DNA from: Bacteroides sp.
GTDB lineage: Bacteria; Bacteroidota; Bacteroidia; Bacteroidales; Bacteroidaceae
Direction of reading: 5' to 3'
Assembly (NCBI GenBank): GCA_015060765.1
Contig: SUXW01000006.1
Location: 1 to 64,000 of the forward strand
DNA: 64,000 nucleotides
Both the position numbers and the translations under genes were made by a program. Below the pieces are notes generated by a model, which was not told where the DNA came from, ran no database searches, and was given only the letters and a program-made list of their open reading frames with translations. Below are positions 26,778 through 34,981 of this stretch, piece after piece (position 1 is the first letter of the stretch; each line of letters begins with the position of its first letter).

Positions 26778-26826
26778 ATCTTGTATTATTTTTCTTAATC
26801 GATTAAGTCCTTTATTTTTAAAGGTG

Positions 26827-26834
26827 CAAAGTTA
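26827..26834 (-). promoter_or_regulatory. -7 promoter element for ileS
   Basis: TAACTTTG on the minus strand, 49 bases before the ATG at 26777. Confidence 0.55.
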
Positions 26835-26939
26835 CAAAAAATTAGATAGATAGAAAGTTTTGCTGATTCTTTTTTATATATCCATTCTTTGAATTATTTC
26901 ATATACCATCTCTTTTCACGTGGTCTGCGGCACCAACAC

Positions 26940-26967
26940 AAAAAAGACCATCGCTATGCGATGGTCT
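26940..26967 (-). terminator. Rho-independent terminator of the kdgK-eda unit
   Basis: AGACCATCGC (26945-26954) and GCGATGGTCT (26958-26967) form a perfect 10-bp stem with a three-base loop. The A-run at 26940-26945 becomes a T-run on the minus strand. Confidence 0.85.
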
Positions 26968-27047
26968 CTCCCATTAATTATACACCTTTAAACAAAATGA
27001 TATCCACCATTCATAAATAATCCGTGAAGGGCGGATTATAACAACTC

Positions 27048-27722
27048 TTACTTATTAGCACGTGCTTCAGCAACGTAAGCCAAAGCTTCCTTACATTTTT
27101 CTGTTACATATGCCCAATCTTCAGCCTTCACCTTATCGCTTGGGAAAAGCTTGGAACCCATACCAACGCAGAATACGCCAGCCTTAATCCAAGAAGTAAT
27201 GTTTTCCTGAGTAGGTTCTACCCCACCTGTTACCATCAACTTTGACCATGGCATAGGAGCCATCAAACCTTTTACCAATTTAGGGCCAAGAACATCACCT
27301 GGGAATACTTTACAAAGATCGCATCCAACTTCTTGAGCAGCACCCACTTCGGATACACTACCACAACCAGGAGTATAAGCAACCAAACGACGGTTACAAA
27401 TCTTTGCTACTTCAGGGTTGAACAACGGGCCTACTACAAAACAAGCGCCCAATTGCAAATAAAGAGCAGCAGTTGCCGAGTCTACAATAGAACCAACCCC
27501 CATTGCCATTTCAGGACATTCCTTTGCTGCGAACTTCACCACTTCTGCAAATACTTCATGAGCAAAATCACCACGATTAGTGAATTCGAATGCACGAACA
27601 CCACCTTCGTAGCAAGCCTTTACCACTTTCTTTGCAACTTCTGCATCTTTGTGATAGAATACAGGAACCATACCTGTAGAGCCGATTTTATTCAATACGG
27701 CTACTTTATCAAATTTTGCCAT
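27048..27722 (-). CDS. eda: 2-dehydro-3-deoxyphosphogluconate (KDPG) aldolase
   Basis: The 224-residue class I aldolase splits KDPG into pyruvate and glyceraldehyde 3-phosphate. It has the family phosphate-site and Schiff-base segments: VYHKDAE-like [15 protein letters not shown] at the start, [12 protein letters not shown] with the catalytic Glu, and [10 protein letters not shown] with the Schiff-base Lys. It lies 21 bases downstream of kdgK in the same operon and completes hexuronate breakdown together with uxaC, uxaB, uxaA and kdgK in this window. Confidence 0.93.
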   Translation of the reverse strand: MAKFDKVAVLNKIGSTGMVPVFYHKDAEVAKKVVKACYEGGVRAFEFTNRGDFAHEVFAEVVKFAAKECPEMAMGVGSIVDSATAALYLQLGACFVVGPLFNPEVAKICNRRLVAYTPGCGSVSEVGAAQEVGCDLCKVFPGDVLGPKLVKGLMAPMPWSKLMVTGGVEPTQENITSWIKAGVFCVGMGSKLFPSDKVKAEDWAYVTEKCKEALAYVAEARANK

Positions 27723-27743
27723 TATTACTTTCTATTTTATAGA

Positions 27744-28766
27744 TTAACGTTGTACACGACCGTTAGCATTACCACCAGCCAAACTTTCCACTTCTTCTAC
27801 AGATACCAAGTTGAAGTCACCATTGATAGTATGCTTCAAAGCTGAAGCTGCTACTGCAAATTCAAGAGCCTCACCTTGATTAGGCTTAGTAAGCAAGCCA
27901 TGAATGATACCACCTGAGAACGAGTCACCACCACCTACACGGTCAATAATCGGATTGATATCATAACGCTTTGATTCATAGAATTCTTCTCCATTATAAA
28001 TCATAGCTTTCCAACCATTATGAGTAGCAGAGAATGATTCACGCAAAGTAGAGATAACATACTTGAATCCAAATTCCTTGGCCATAGCCTTGAAGATCCC
28101 CTTGTAACCTTCTGCATTGGTTTCACCACCTTCTACATCAGCATCTGGTTTGAATCCCAAACAAAGTTCAGCATCTTCTTCATTACCAATACATACGTCT
28201 ACATATTGCATCAATGGCTTCATAATAGATTGGGCCTTTTCCTTTGTCCACAATTTCTTACGGAAATTCAAGTCTACAGAAACGGTTACACCATGACGCT
28301 TAGCAGCTTCGCAAGCCAACTTTGTCAATTCAGCAGCTTTATCAGAGATAGCTGGAGTAATACCCGACCAGTGAAACCAGTCAGCACCTTCCATAATAGC
28401 ATCGAAATCAAAATCACAAGGATCAGCTTCAGCAATTGAAGAATGTGCACGGTCATAAATAACCTTACTTGGACGCATAGAAGCACCTGTTTCCAAATAA
28501 TAAATACCAACACGGTCACCACCACGGGCAATGAAATTAGTGTTCACACCATATTTACGAAGAGCATTTACTGCAGATTGACCAATTTCATGTTTTGGCA
28601 ATTTAGTAACGAAATATGCATCATGGCCATAATTAGCGGCACTTACTGCTACATTAGCTTCACCACCACCATATACGACATCAAAAGAATCAGATTGAAC
28701 AAAACGTGTGTTTCCCGGAGTTGATAATCTCAACATGATTTCACCTAAGGTTACAATTTTTCCCAT
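27744..28766 (-). CDS. kdgK: 2-keto-3-deoxygluconate kinase (PfkB family)
   Basis: The 340-residue carbohydrate kinase phosphorylates 2-keto-3-deoxygluconate to KDPG. It has the PfkB N-terminal signature (GGGEANVAVSAANYG near 33) and the C-terminal signature RVGGGDSFSGGIIHG with the catalytic Asp. Genes with this context, next to eda and uxaA, are KDG kinases. A palindromic operator-like site overlaps the predicted transcription start, suggesting control by the divergent LacI-type regulator. Confidence 0.9.
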   Translation of the reverse strand: MGKIVTLGEIMLRLSTPGNTRFVQSDSFDVVYGGGEANVAVSAANYGHDAYFVTKLPKHEIGQSAVNALRKYGVNTNFIARGGDRVGIYYLETGASMRPSKVIYDRAHSSIAEADPCDFDFDAIMEGADWFHWSGITPAISDKAAELTKLACEAAKRHGVTVSVDLNFRKKLWTKEKAQSIMKPLMQYVDVCIGNEEDAELCLGFKPDADVEGGETNAEGYKGIFKAMAKEFGFKYVISTLRESFSATHNGWKAMIYNGEEFYESKRYDINPIIDRVGGGDSFSGGIIHGLLTKPNQGEALEFAVAASALKHTINGDFNLVSVEEVESLAGGNANGRVQR

Positions 28767-28839
28767 AATTATTGAATTTAAAAATTAACAATTGCTTTTT
28801 TCTTACATAAACATCAATAATACGAACGACAAATATATC

Positions 28840-28851
28840 GTGTACGTGCAC
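28840..28851. promoter_or_regulatory. Palindromic operator candidate at the kdgK-eda start site
   Basis: GTGTACGTGCAC is a near-perfect 12-bp palindrome (two opposing mismatches). It sits immediately downstream of the kdgK -7 box, the right place for a LacI-family repressor site. Confidence 0.45.
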
Positions 28852-28858
28852 AAAGGTA
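28851..28858 (-). promoter_or_regulatory. -7 promoter element for kdgK-eda
   Basis: TACCTTTG on the minus strand, 85 bases upstream of the kdgK ATG, abutting the palindrome at 28840-28851. Confidence 0.6.
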
Positions 28859-28889
28859 GTGTTTATTTTTATAATACAAAAAAAAAGTC

Positions 28890-28897
28890 TATATTTG
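28890..28897 (+). promoter_or_regulatory. -7 promoter element for the LacI-type regulator and uxaA
   Basis: TATATTTG lies 43 bases before the regulator ATG at 28941, back to back with the kdgK promoter. Confidence 0.6.
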
Positions 28898-28940
28898 TTG
28901 CGTAATTTTTTTTAGAGAATGTATTTATATTATAAGGTAT

Positions 28941-30014
28941 ATGAATAAATTACCTGATAGAATCAGAATAAAGGACATAGCCCATATGGCAAATTTGTCT
29001 GTAGGTACTGTCGATAGAGTACTACACGATAGAAGTGGAGTTTCAGAAAGCAGTCGTAAAAAAGTAAAAGACATCTTAAAACAATTGGATTATCAGCCCA
29101 ACATGTATGCTAGTGCATTGGCATCCAATAAAAAATACCATTTCATTTGTCTGCTTCCCCAACATAATGCTGACGACTATTGGTCTGACGTAGAAAACGG
29201 GATGAACAATGCTGTAGAAAGTTTTTCTGACTTCCACATCAAAATTTCCATCATTTATTATGACCAATATGTCTATTCTTCATTCATAGATTCCGGAATT
29301 CAAGCTATAGAGCAAGAACCTGATGGTGTTATCCTTGCTCCAACAATCTCTGAAACAACGTCCATACTTGTATCACAATTAGACGAACACAATATACCTT
29401 ATATATTTATAGATTCCAATATACCTTCTTTAAATCCACTTGCCTTTTATGGACAAAAATCAGAACAAAGCGGATATTTTGCAGGACGAATGATGATGAT
29501 GCTTGGAGAAAATCCCCAAAATATCGTTGTATTTCGCCAAATCAATGAAGGACGACTTGGATCCAACCAGCAAGAAAACAGAGAAAAAGGATTTCGTAAG
29601 TACATGGATGAACATCATCCGTCATGTAATATATATGTTATGAACATGTACGCTAAAAAGTTGGATGAGAATGAGTCTTTATTAAACCAGTTTTTTGAAG
29701 AACATCCTGATGTGAAATGTGGACTGATATTCAGTTCAAAAGTGTACATGATTGGAGAATATCTGATTAAATATAATAAAACAGATTTCAAATTACTGGG
29801 ATATGACTTATTGAAAAAGAATGTAAATTGTCTAAAAAAAGATGCTGTTGATTTTTTGATTGCACAACAACCAACCGCTCAAGGATATAATAGCATTGAA
29901 AGTCTATGCTCACATCTAATATTCAAAAAAGAGATCAAACAATATAATTACATGCCTATCACTCTGTTGACAAAGGAGAATGTAGATTACTATTTGGAAA
30001 TATATCAAAAATAA
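28941..30014 (+). CDS. LacI-family transcriptional regulator
   Basis: The 357-residue protein has an N-terminal LacI helix-turn-helix (RIKDIAHMANLSVGTVDRVLHDRSGVSESSRKK, written here in part: IAHMANLSVGTVDRVLH at about 12-28). A hinge helix and a periplasmic-binding-protein-like sensor domain follow from about residue 60. The HTH has VGTVDRV, a variant common in Bacteroidetes regulators of this type. It is divergent from kdgK-eda and 21 bases upstream of uxaA, so it probably responds to a hexuronate intermediate such as KDG. The effector is inferred from context. Confidence 0.88.
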   Translation: MNKLPDRIRIKDIAHMANLSVGTVDRVLHDRSGVSESSRKKVKDILKQLDYQPNMYASALASNKKYHFICLLPQHNADDYWSDVENGMNNAVESFSDFHIKISIIYYDQYVYSSFIDSGIQAIEQEPDGVILAPTISETTSILVSQLDEHNIPYIFIDSNIPSLNPLAFYGQKSEQSGYFAGRMMMMLGENPQNIVVFRQINEGRLGSNQQENREKGFRKYMDEHHPSCNIYVMNMYAKKLDENESLLNQFFEEHPDVKCGLIFSSKVYMIGEYLIKYNKTDFKLLGYDLLKKNVNCLKKDAVDFLIAQQPTAQGYNSIESLCSHLIFKKEIKQYNYMPITLLTKENVDYYLEIYQK

Positions 30015-30035
30015 TAAATCTAATAGACTGATAAT

Positions 30036-31529
30036 ATGGAAACGAAGTATTTAAAAATTAATTCAGCGGATAATGTGGTAGTTGCCATATCAAACCTGAA
30101 GATTGGTGAAATTATTCAGGACGGTGATACATCAATCGTTCTTAAAGATGATGTACCGGCCGGACATAAAGTAACTTTGAAAGACTTTGCCGAAGGCGAA
30201 GATGTTATAAAGTATGGCTACCCCATCGGTCACGTACGTCATTCAGTGGAAGCAGGAAAATGGATTAACGAAAACCAAATCCAAACCAATTTGTCCGGTT
30301 TGTTGGAATACACCTATAATCCAGTAAAAGTAGAATTGGATATTCCACAAAAGAACCTCACTTTCAAGGGTTACCGTCGTAAGAATGGCGAAGTGGGTAT
30401 CCGTAACGAAGTATGGATTATCCCCACAGTAGGTTGTGTTAACGGTATTGTCAATCAGTTGGCCGCCAACTTGCGTCAGGAAACTGGTGGCGAAGGTGTA
30501 GATGCTATTGTAGCATTCCCGCACAATTACGGTTGTTCACAATTGGGTGATGACCATGAAAACACCAAGAAAATTCTGCGTGACATGGTAAAGCACCCCA
30601 ATGCCGGTGCCGTATTGGTAGTAGGTTTGGGATGCGAAAATAACCAACCTGACGTATTCCGTGAATTTATTGGTGAATACGATGAAGAACGCGTGAAATT
30701 CATGATATCCCAAAAAGTGGAAGGCGACGAAGTGGAAGCCGGAATGAAAATTCTTCGCGAAATTTATGCCAAAGCCAAAGAAGACAAGCGCGAAGATGTG
30801 CCATTATCGGAACTTCGTGTAGGTTTGAAGTGCGGTGGTTCCGATGGTTTCTCCGGCATTACAGCCAACCCACTACTCGGTATGTTCTCCGACTTTCTGG
30901 TAGCTCAAGGAGGTACTTCCGTATTAACTGAAGTTCCCGAAATGTTTGGTGCAGAAACAATCCTGATGGACCGTTGCCGTACCAAGGAACTCTTTGACCA
31001 AACCGTATCTCTGATTAACGACTTTAAGGAATATTTCTTGTCGCATGGTGAGCCTGTTGGTGAAAATCCATCACCGGGTAACAAGGCCGGCGGTATTTCT
31101 ACCCTTGAAGACAAAGCATTAGGATGTACCCAAAAATGTGGTAAGGCATATGTAGACGGTGTAATGGCTTACGGAGATCGTCTGCAAGTAAAGGGTTTGA
31201 ATCTCCTCTCCGCTCCCGGTAATGATTTGGTAGCTTCTACCGCATTGGCTTCATGCGGATGCCATATTGTATTGTTCACAACCGGTCGTGGTACTCCATT
31301 CGGCACCTTCGTACCTACTATGAAGATTTCCACCAATTCCAATTTAGCCAAGAACAAGCCCATGTGGATTGACTTCAATGCCGGTGTTATTGTAGAAAAC
31401 GAACCGATGGAAAAGACTTGCGAACGCTTTATCGACTACATCATCCGTGTAGCAAGTGGCGAACAAGTGAATAACGAAAAGAAAGATTACCGCGAAATTT
31501 CCATCTTCAAGAATGGCGTAACGTTGTAA
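30036..31529 (+). CDS. uxaA: Altronate dehydratase
   Basis: The 497-residue enzyme dehydrates altronate to 2-keto-3-deoxygluconate. The N-terminal SAF domain (about 1-95, DNVVVAISNLKIGE...YPIGHV) is fused to the UxaA catalytic part with GLGCENNQPD, GLKCGGSDGFSGITANP and LGCTQKCGKA, whose cysteines fit the iron requirement known for the family. It has no promoter of its own and is cotranscribed with the LacI regulator, ending at a strong terminator. Confidence 0.94.
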   Translation: METKYLKINSADNVVVAISNLKIGEIIQDGDTSIVLKDDVPAGHKVTLKDFAEGEDVIKYGYPIGHVRHSVEAGKWINENQIQTNLSGLLEYTYNPVKVELDIPQKNLTFKGYRRKNGEVGIRNEVWIIPTVGCVNGIVNQLAANLRQETGGEGVDAIVAFPHNYGCSQLGDDHENTKKILRDMVKHPNAGAVLVVGLGCENNQPDVFREFIGEYDEERVKFMISQKVEGDEVEAGMKILREIYAKAKEDKREDVPLSELRVGLKCGGSDGFSGITANPLLGMFSDFLVAQGGTSVLTEVPEMFGAETILMDRCRTKELFDQTVSLINDFKEYFLSHGEPVGENPSPGNKAGGISTLEDKALGCTQKCGKAYVDGVMAYGDRLQVKGLNLLSAPGNDLVASTALASCGCHIVLFTTGRGTPFGTFVPTMKISTNSNLAKNKPMWIDFNAGVIVENEPMEKTCERFIDYIIRVASGEQVNNEKKDYREISIFKNGVTL

Positions 31530-31550
31530 TACGGTTTTTACAAACCATTG

Positions 31551-31594
31551 AAAGCGCTTCATGTCTTTTATAAACAGACATGAAGCGCTTTTTT
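31551..31594 (+). terminator. Strong Rho-independent terminator after uxaA
   Basis: AAAGCGCTTCATGTCT and AGACATGAAGCGCTTT form a perfect 16-bp stem around a 9-base loop, followed by Ts. Its 3' arm contains an ATG (31580) in frame with the NhaC gene, which is therefore unlikely to be the NhaC start. Confidence 0.9.
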
Positions 31595-31638
31595 CTTGTC
31601 ATTATGTTGAATCATTTCTATTCAAGCGAAAAAATATA

Positions 31639-31646
31639 TACCTTTG
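31639..31646 (+). promoter_or_regulatory. -7 promoter element directly before the NhaC gene
   Basis: TACCTTTG ends 5 bases before the ATG at 31652, predicting a leaderless or nearly leaderless transcript. Confidence 0.55.
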
Positions 31647-31651
31647 TATCC

Positions 31652-32956
31652 ATGAAAGAAAACCATTTATCTCCCATCAAAAGCAAATCCGGCTTGTGGG
31701 CTTTAAGTCCCCTATTCGTATTCCTTTTCCTATACCTCGTTACTTCACTCATTGTAAACGATTTCTACAAAGTACCTATTACTGTCGCTTTTTCCGTATC
31801 TTCCATTTATGCAGTATGCATCACCAAAGGGTTATCTTTGAATGAACGCATCATGCAATTTTCACAAGGAGCGGCCGACAAAAATATCATATTAATGATA
31901 TGGATATTTATTTTGGCCGGTGCTTTTGCACAAAGTGCCAAGGATATAGGTGCCATCGATGCAACGGTAAACCTTACCCTGCAACTGCTACCAAGCAATT
32001 TGTTGTTAGCCGGTTTTTTTATAGCAGCTTGTTTTATTTCGTTGTCAATCGGTACATCTGTAGGAACAATTGTGGCTTTAGTACCAGTCATTGCGGGTAT
32101 AGCAGAAAAAACAGGTATGGATATGGCATTTATGACAGCTATTGTGGTAGGAGGAGCTTTCTTTGGCGACAACCTTTCCTTCATATCAGATACAACCATT
32201 GCTGCTACCCGTACACAAGGGTGCGCTATGCGCGACAAATTTCGTGCCAATTTCCTCATCGTACTACCCGCAGCCTTATTGGTATTGGGTTACTATATTT
32301 ATGCCGGAATGGATATATCAGTAATACACGAAGCGAAACCCATTGAATGGATAAAAGTCACACCTTATTTTATTGTGCTGGGTACAGCATTCATCGGACT
32401 AAATGTAGCTCTTGTATTGGTTTTAGGCATCATATCAACAGGTATTGTAGGTATTGCCACTGGAAGTATTGACATGTTTGAATGGTTTGGTTCCATGGGG
32501 ACTGGAATTACCAACATGGGTGAATTGATCATTGTCACCCTCATGGCAGGAGGTATGTTGGAATTGATACGATTCAACGGTGGAGTTGACTATATATTAA
32601 AAGTTCTCACAAACAAAGTCTGTGGTAAAAGAGGAGCCGAATTCTGTATTGCCGCTTTGGTAAGCATTGCAAATTTATGCACAGCCAACAATACCATTGC
32701 TATTATAACAGTAGGTCCGCTTGCTAAAGACATTGCCAATAAATATGGTGTAGACAACCGTAAAAGTGCCAGTATACTCGACACCTTTTCGTGCATGGTT
32801 CAAGGTATCATTCCCTATGGTGCCCAACTTTTGATAGCTTCCAAGTTAGCTTCTCTTTCTCCTCTATCCATTATAGGTTATTTATATTACCCTATATCCA
32901 TCGGAATAATTGCAACATTCAGCATTATGCTTAGATATCCCAAGAAATATTCTTAA
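31652..32956 (+). CDS. NhaC-family Na+/H+ antiporter
   Basis: The start at 31652 (MKENHLSPIKSKSG) is preferred because the longer frame begins inside the uxaA terminator. The 434-residue inner-membrane protein has about 11-12 hydrophobic helices. NhaC-type segments include SIGTSVGTIVALVPV, GGAFFGDNLSFISDTTIAATRTQGC (the conserved polar core) and ANNTIAIITVGPLAKDIA. Members exchange Na+ for H+, and some carry amino acids or organic acids, so transport of a uronate-related acid cannot be excluded given the neighbour. It is followed after one base by an HD-domain gene. Confidence 0.85.
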   Translation: MKENHLSPIKSKSGLWALSPLFVFLFLYLVTSLIVNDFYKVPITVAFSVSSIYAVCITKGLSLNERIMQFSQGAADKNIILMIWIFILAGAFAQSAKDIGAIDATVNLTLQLLPSNLLLAGFFIAACFISLSIGTSVGTIVALVPVIAGIAEKTGMDMAFMTAIVVGGAFFGDNLSFISDTTIAATRTQGCAMRDKFRANFLIVLPAALLVLGYYIYAGMDISVIHEAKPIEWIKVTPYFIVLGTAFIGLNVALVLVLGIISTGIVGIATGSIDMFEWFGSMGTGITNMGELIIVTLMAGGMLELIRFNGGVDYILKVLTNKVCGKRGAEFCIAALVSIANLCTANNTIAIITVGPLAKDIANKYGVDNRKSASILDTFSCMVQGIIPYGAQLLIASKLASLSPLSIIGYLYYPISIGIIATFSIMLRYPKKYS

Positions 32957-32957
32957 T

Positions 32958-33620
32958 ATGAATAAAGACATTCCCCTCTCTCTACAGACCTATATCGAAC
33001 AAGAAATTATTCCGTGTTATGAACAGTTTGATACGGCACATCAAACCGATCATGCAAGAACAGTCATTGATGAAAGTTTGAAAATTGCTCCATATTACAA
33101 GGTAAATCCTATCATGGTTTACACTGTAGCAGCCTATCATGACATTGGGTTATGTGAAGGTCGGGAATTACACCATATAATATCGGCACAAATGCTAAGA
33201 GCAGACAAACGATTGAAAGAATGGTTTACAGATGAACAAATTTGCATAATGGCAGAAGCCGTCGAAGACCATCGTGCATCCAATCAAAACGAACCCCGAA
33301 GCATATACGGTAAAATAATCGCTGAAGCCGATCGCATAATCGGCCCTACTACTACCTTGTTGCGAACGGTACAATATGGTTTATCCCATTATCCTCAACT
33401 CAATCAAAAAGAACAATATATCCGGTTCCGTAAACATCTCCTTGAAAAATATGCAGAAGGAGGTTATTTAAAACTATGGATTCCCGAATCCGACAATGCT
33501 ATACGACTTACTGAATTACGTCACATTATTGCAGATGAAATAAAACTCAAAAAAGTATTCAACCGTCTCTTCGGATCCGAAATGACAAAAAGAAAAAATA
33601 ATCAGCGAAATTCTTTGTAA
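32958..33620 (+). CDS. HD-domain phosphohydrolase
   Basis: The start at 32958 is one base after the NhaC stop; a longer in-frame version would overlap NhaC. The 220-residue protein has an HD-superfamily metal site: HQTDHARTV at about 24-32, then AAYHDIG with the His-Asp pair, HHIIS and a later Asp in EADRIIG. Such enzymes hydrolyse phosphate esters of nucleotides; the substrate is unknown. It is cytoplasmic and probably cotranscribed with the antiporter. Confidence 0.8.
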   Translation: MNKDIPLSLQTYIEQEIIPCYEQFDTAHQTDHARTVIDESLKIAPYYKVNPIMVYTVAAYHDIGLCEGRELHHIISAQMLRADKRLKEWFTDEQICIMAEAVEDHRASNQNEPRSIYGKIIAEADRIIGPTTTLLRTVQYGLSHYPQLNQKEQYIRFRKHLLEKYAEGGYLKLWIPESDNAIRLTELRHIIADEIKLKKVFNRLFGSEMTKRKNNQRNSL

Positions 33621-33647
33621 TCTGTGGGGAATACCAAAAACTTATTC

Positions 33648-33655
33648 TATATTTG
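33648..33655 (+). promoter_or_regulatory. -7 promoter element for rsmG
   Basis: TATATTTG lies 25 bases before the ATG at 33681. Confidence 0.6.
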
Positions 33656-33680
33656 TAGTGCAAGTATTAGCATTAAGATT

Positions 33681-34301
33681 ATGGAATTGATTACCAAATA
33701 TTTCCCCAACATAACAGAAAGCCAAAAGGCACAATTTGCTGCACTATACGATCTGTACATGGATTGGAACAGCAAGATTAACGTCATATCACGTAAGGAC
33801 ATCACCAATCTTTATGAACATCATGTACTACATTCATTAGGGATTGCACGCTTCATAAATTTCACACCTGGGAGTCATGTCATGGACTTGGGTACGGGAG
33901 GAGGATTCCCTGGAATCCCTCTTGCTATTCTTTTCCCGGAAGTCAAGTTTCATTTAGTGGACAGCATAGGCAAGAAAGTACGTGTAGCAACCGAAGTAGC
34001 ACAATCTATCGGGTTACAGAATGTGACATTCCGTCATTGCAGAGCTGAAGAAGAGAAAGCCAAGTTTGATTTTGTTGTAAGTCGTGCCGTCATGCCCTTA
34101 TCCGATCTTTTGAAAATTATTCGAAAAAATATTTCCACCGAACAGAAGAATCCCATACCCAATGGATTGATTTGCTTGAAAGGCGGAGAATTGGAAAAAG
34201 AAACTCTCCCTGTAAAAAACAAGACCATCATTCATGATTTGAAGAACGATTTCACGGAAGAGTTTTTCGAGACTAAAAAAGTGGTATATGTACCTATGTA
34301 A
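33681..34301 (+). CDS. rsmG: 16S rRNA (guanine-527-N7)-methyltransferase
   Basis: The start at 33681 (MELITKYFPNITESQ) lies just downstream of its promoter; an upstream GTG in frame would precede the promoter. The 206-residue enzyme has the SAM-binding motif VMDLGTGGGFPGIPLAILFPE and the RsmG-typical NVISRKDITNLYEHHVLHSL. It methylates G527 in the 530 loop of 16S rRNA. It is followed by an MBL hydrolase 23 bases downstream. Confidence 0.93.
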   Translation: MELITKYFPNITESQKAQFAALYDLYMDWNSKINVISRKDITNLYEHHVLHSLGIARFINFTPGSHVMDLGTGGGFPGIPLAILFPEVKFHLVDSIGKKVRVATEVAQSIGLQNVTFRHCRAEEEKAKFDFVVSRAVMPLSDLLKIIRKNISTEQKNPIPNGLICLKGGELEKETLPVKNKTIIHDLKNDFTEEFFETKKVVYVPM

Positions 34302-34324
34302 GAAATCACCCGTATAAATAGACT

Positions 34325-34963
34325 ATGAAAATCAAGAAATTTGAATTTAATATGTTTCCCGTAAACTGCTATGTTTTATGGGATGAGACCAATGAAGCCG
34401 TAGTCATCGATCCCGGTTGTTTTTATGAAGAAGAGAAACAAACATTCAAGAATTTCATCCAAACTCAAGGATTGACATTAAAACATCTGCTCAACACCCA
34501 CCTACATTTGGACCACATATTTGGAAATCCTTTCATTATGCGGGAATATAACCTGAAAGCAGAAGCCGGACAACAAGATGAATTCTGGTTGGCTCAAGCA
34601 CCCAATCAAAGTCGGATGTTCGGATTCCAAATCAATGAAGAGCCGGTTCCTTTAGGGAAATATGTATGTGATGGAGACATCATCTGTTTTGGGAACACCC
34701 AATTGGAAGCCATTCATGTACCCGGACATTCCCCCGGTAGTATGGTTTATTACTGCAAAGAGGAAGCCTGTCTTTTTAGTGGTGATGTTCTATTTCAAGG
34801 AAGTATCGGTCGAGCCGATTTAGCCGGAGGCAATTTTGATGAGTTGCGCGAACATATTTGTAGCCGTCTGTTCATACTTCCCAACGATACAAAAGTCTAT
34901 CCTGGCCATGGCCCATCGACCAGTATCGGAGAAGAAAAAAGCAACAACCCATTTTTCAGATAA
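34325..34963 (+). CDS. Metallo-beta-lactamase fold hydrolase, glyoxalase II-like
   Basis: The 212-residue protein has THLHLDH at about 60-66, VPGHSPGS with the third-ligand His, FSGDVLFQGSIGRADL with the bridging Asp and YPGHGPSTSIG with the last His. This is the complete glyoxalase II-like binuclear site. It resembles the YcbL subgroup, which lacks the C-terminal domain of true glyoxalase II. The substrate is likely a thioester or related compound. It lies between rsmG and gcvP on the same strand. Confidence 0.87.
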   Translation: MKIKKFEFNMFPVNCYVLWDETNEAVVIDPGCFYEEEKQTFKNFIQTQGLTLKHLLNTHLHLDHIFGNPFIMREYNLKAEAGQQDEFWLAQAPNQSRMFGFQINEEPVPLGKYVCDGDIICFGNTQLEAIHVPGHSPGSMVYYCKEEACLFSGDVLFQGSIGRADLAGGNFDELREHICSRLFILPNDTKVYPGHGPSTSIGEEKSNNPFFR

Positions 34964-34981
34964 TTCTATAATTTAAATACC

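Noticed and set aside
31580-31651. Longer start for the NhaC antiporter
   Set aside because: The ATG at 31580 is in the 3' arm of the uxaA terminator and upstream of the NhaC promoter element, so it would not be on the NhaC transcript.
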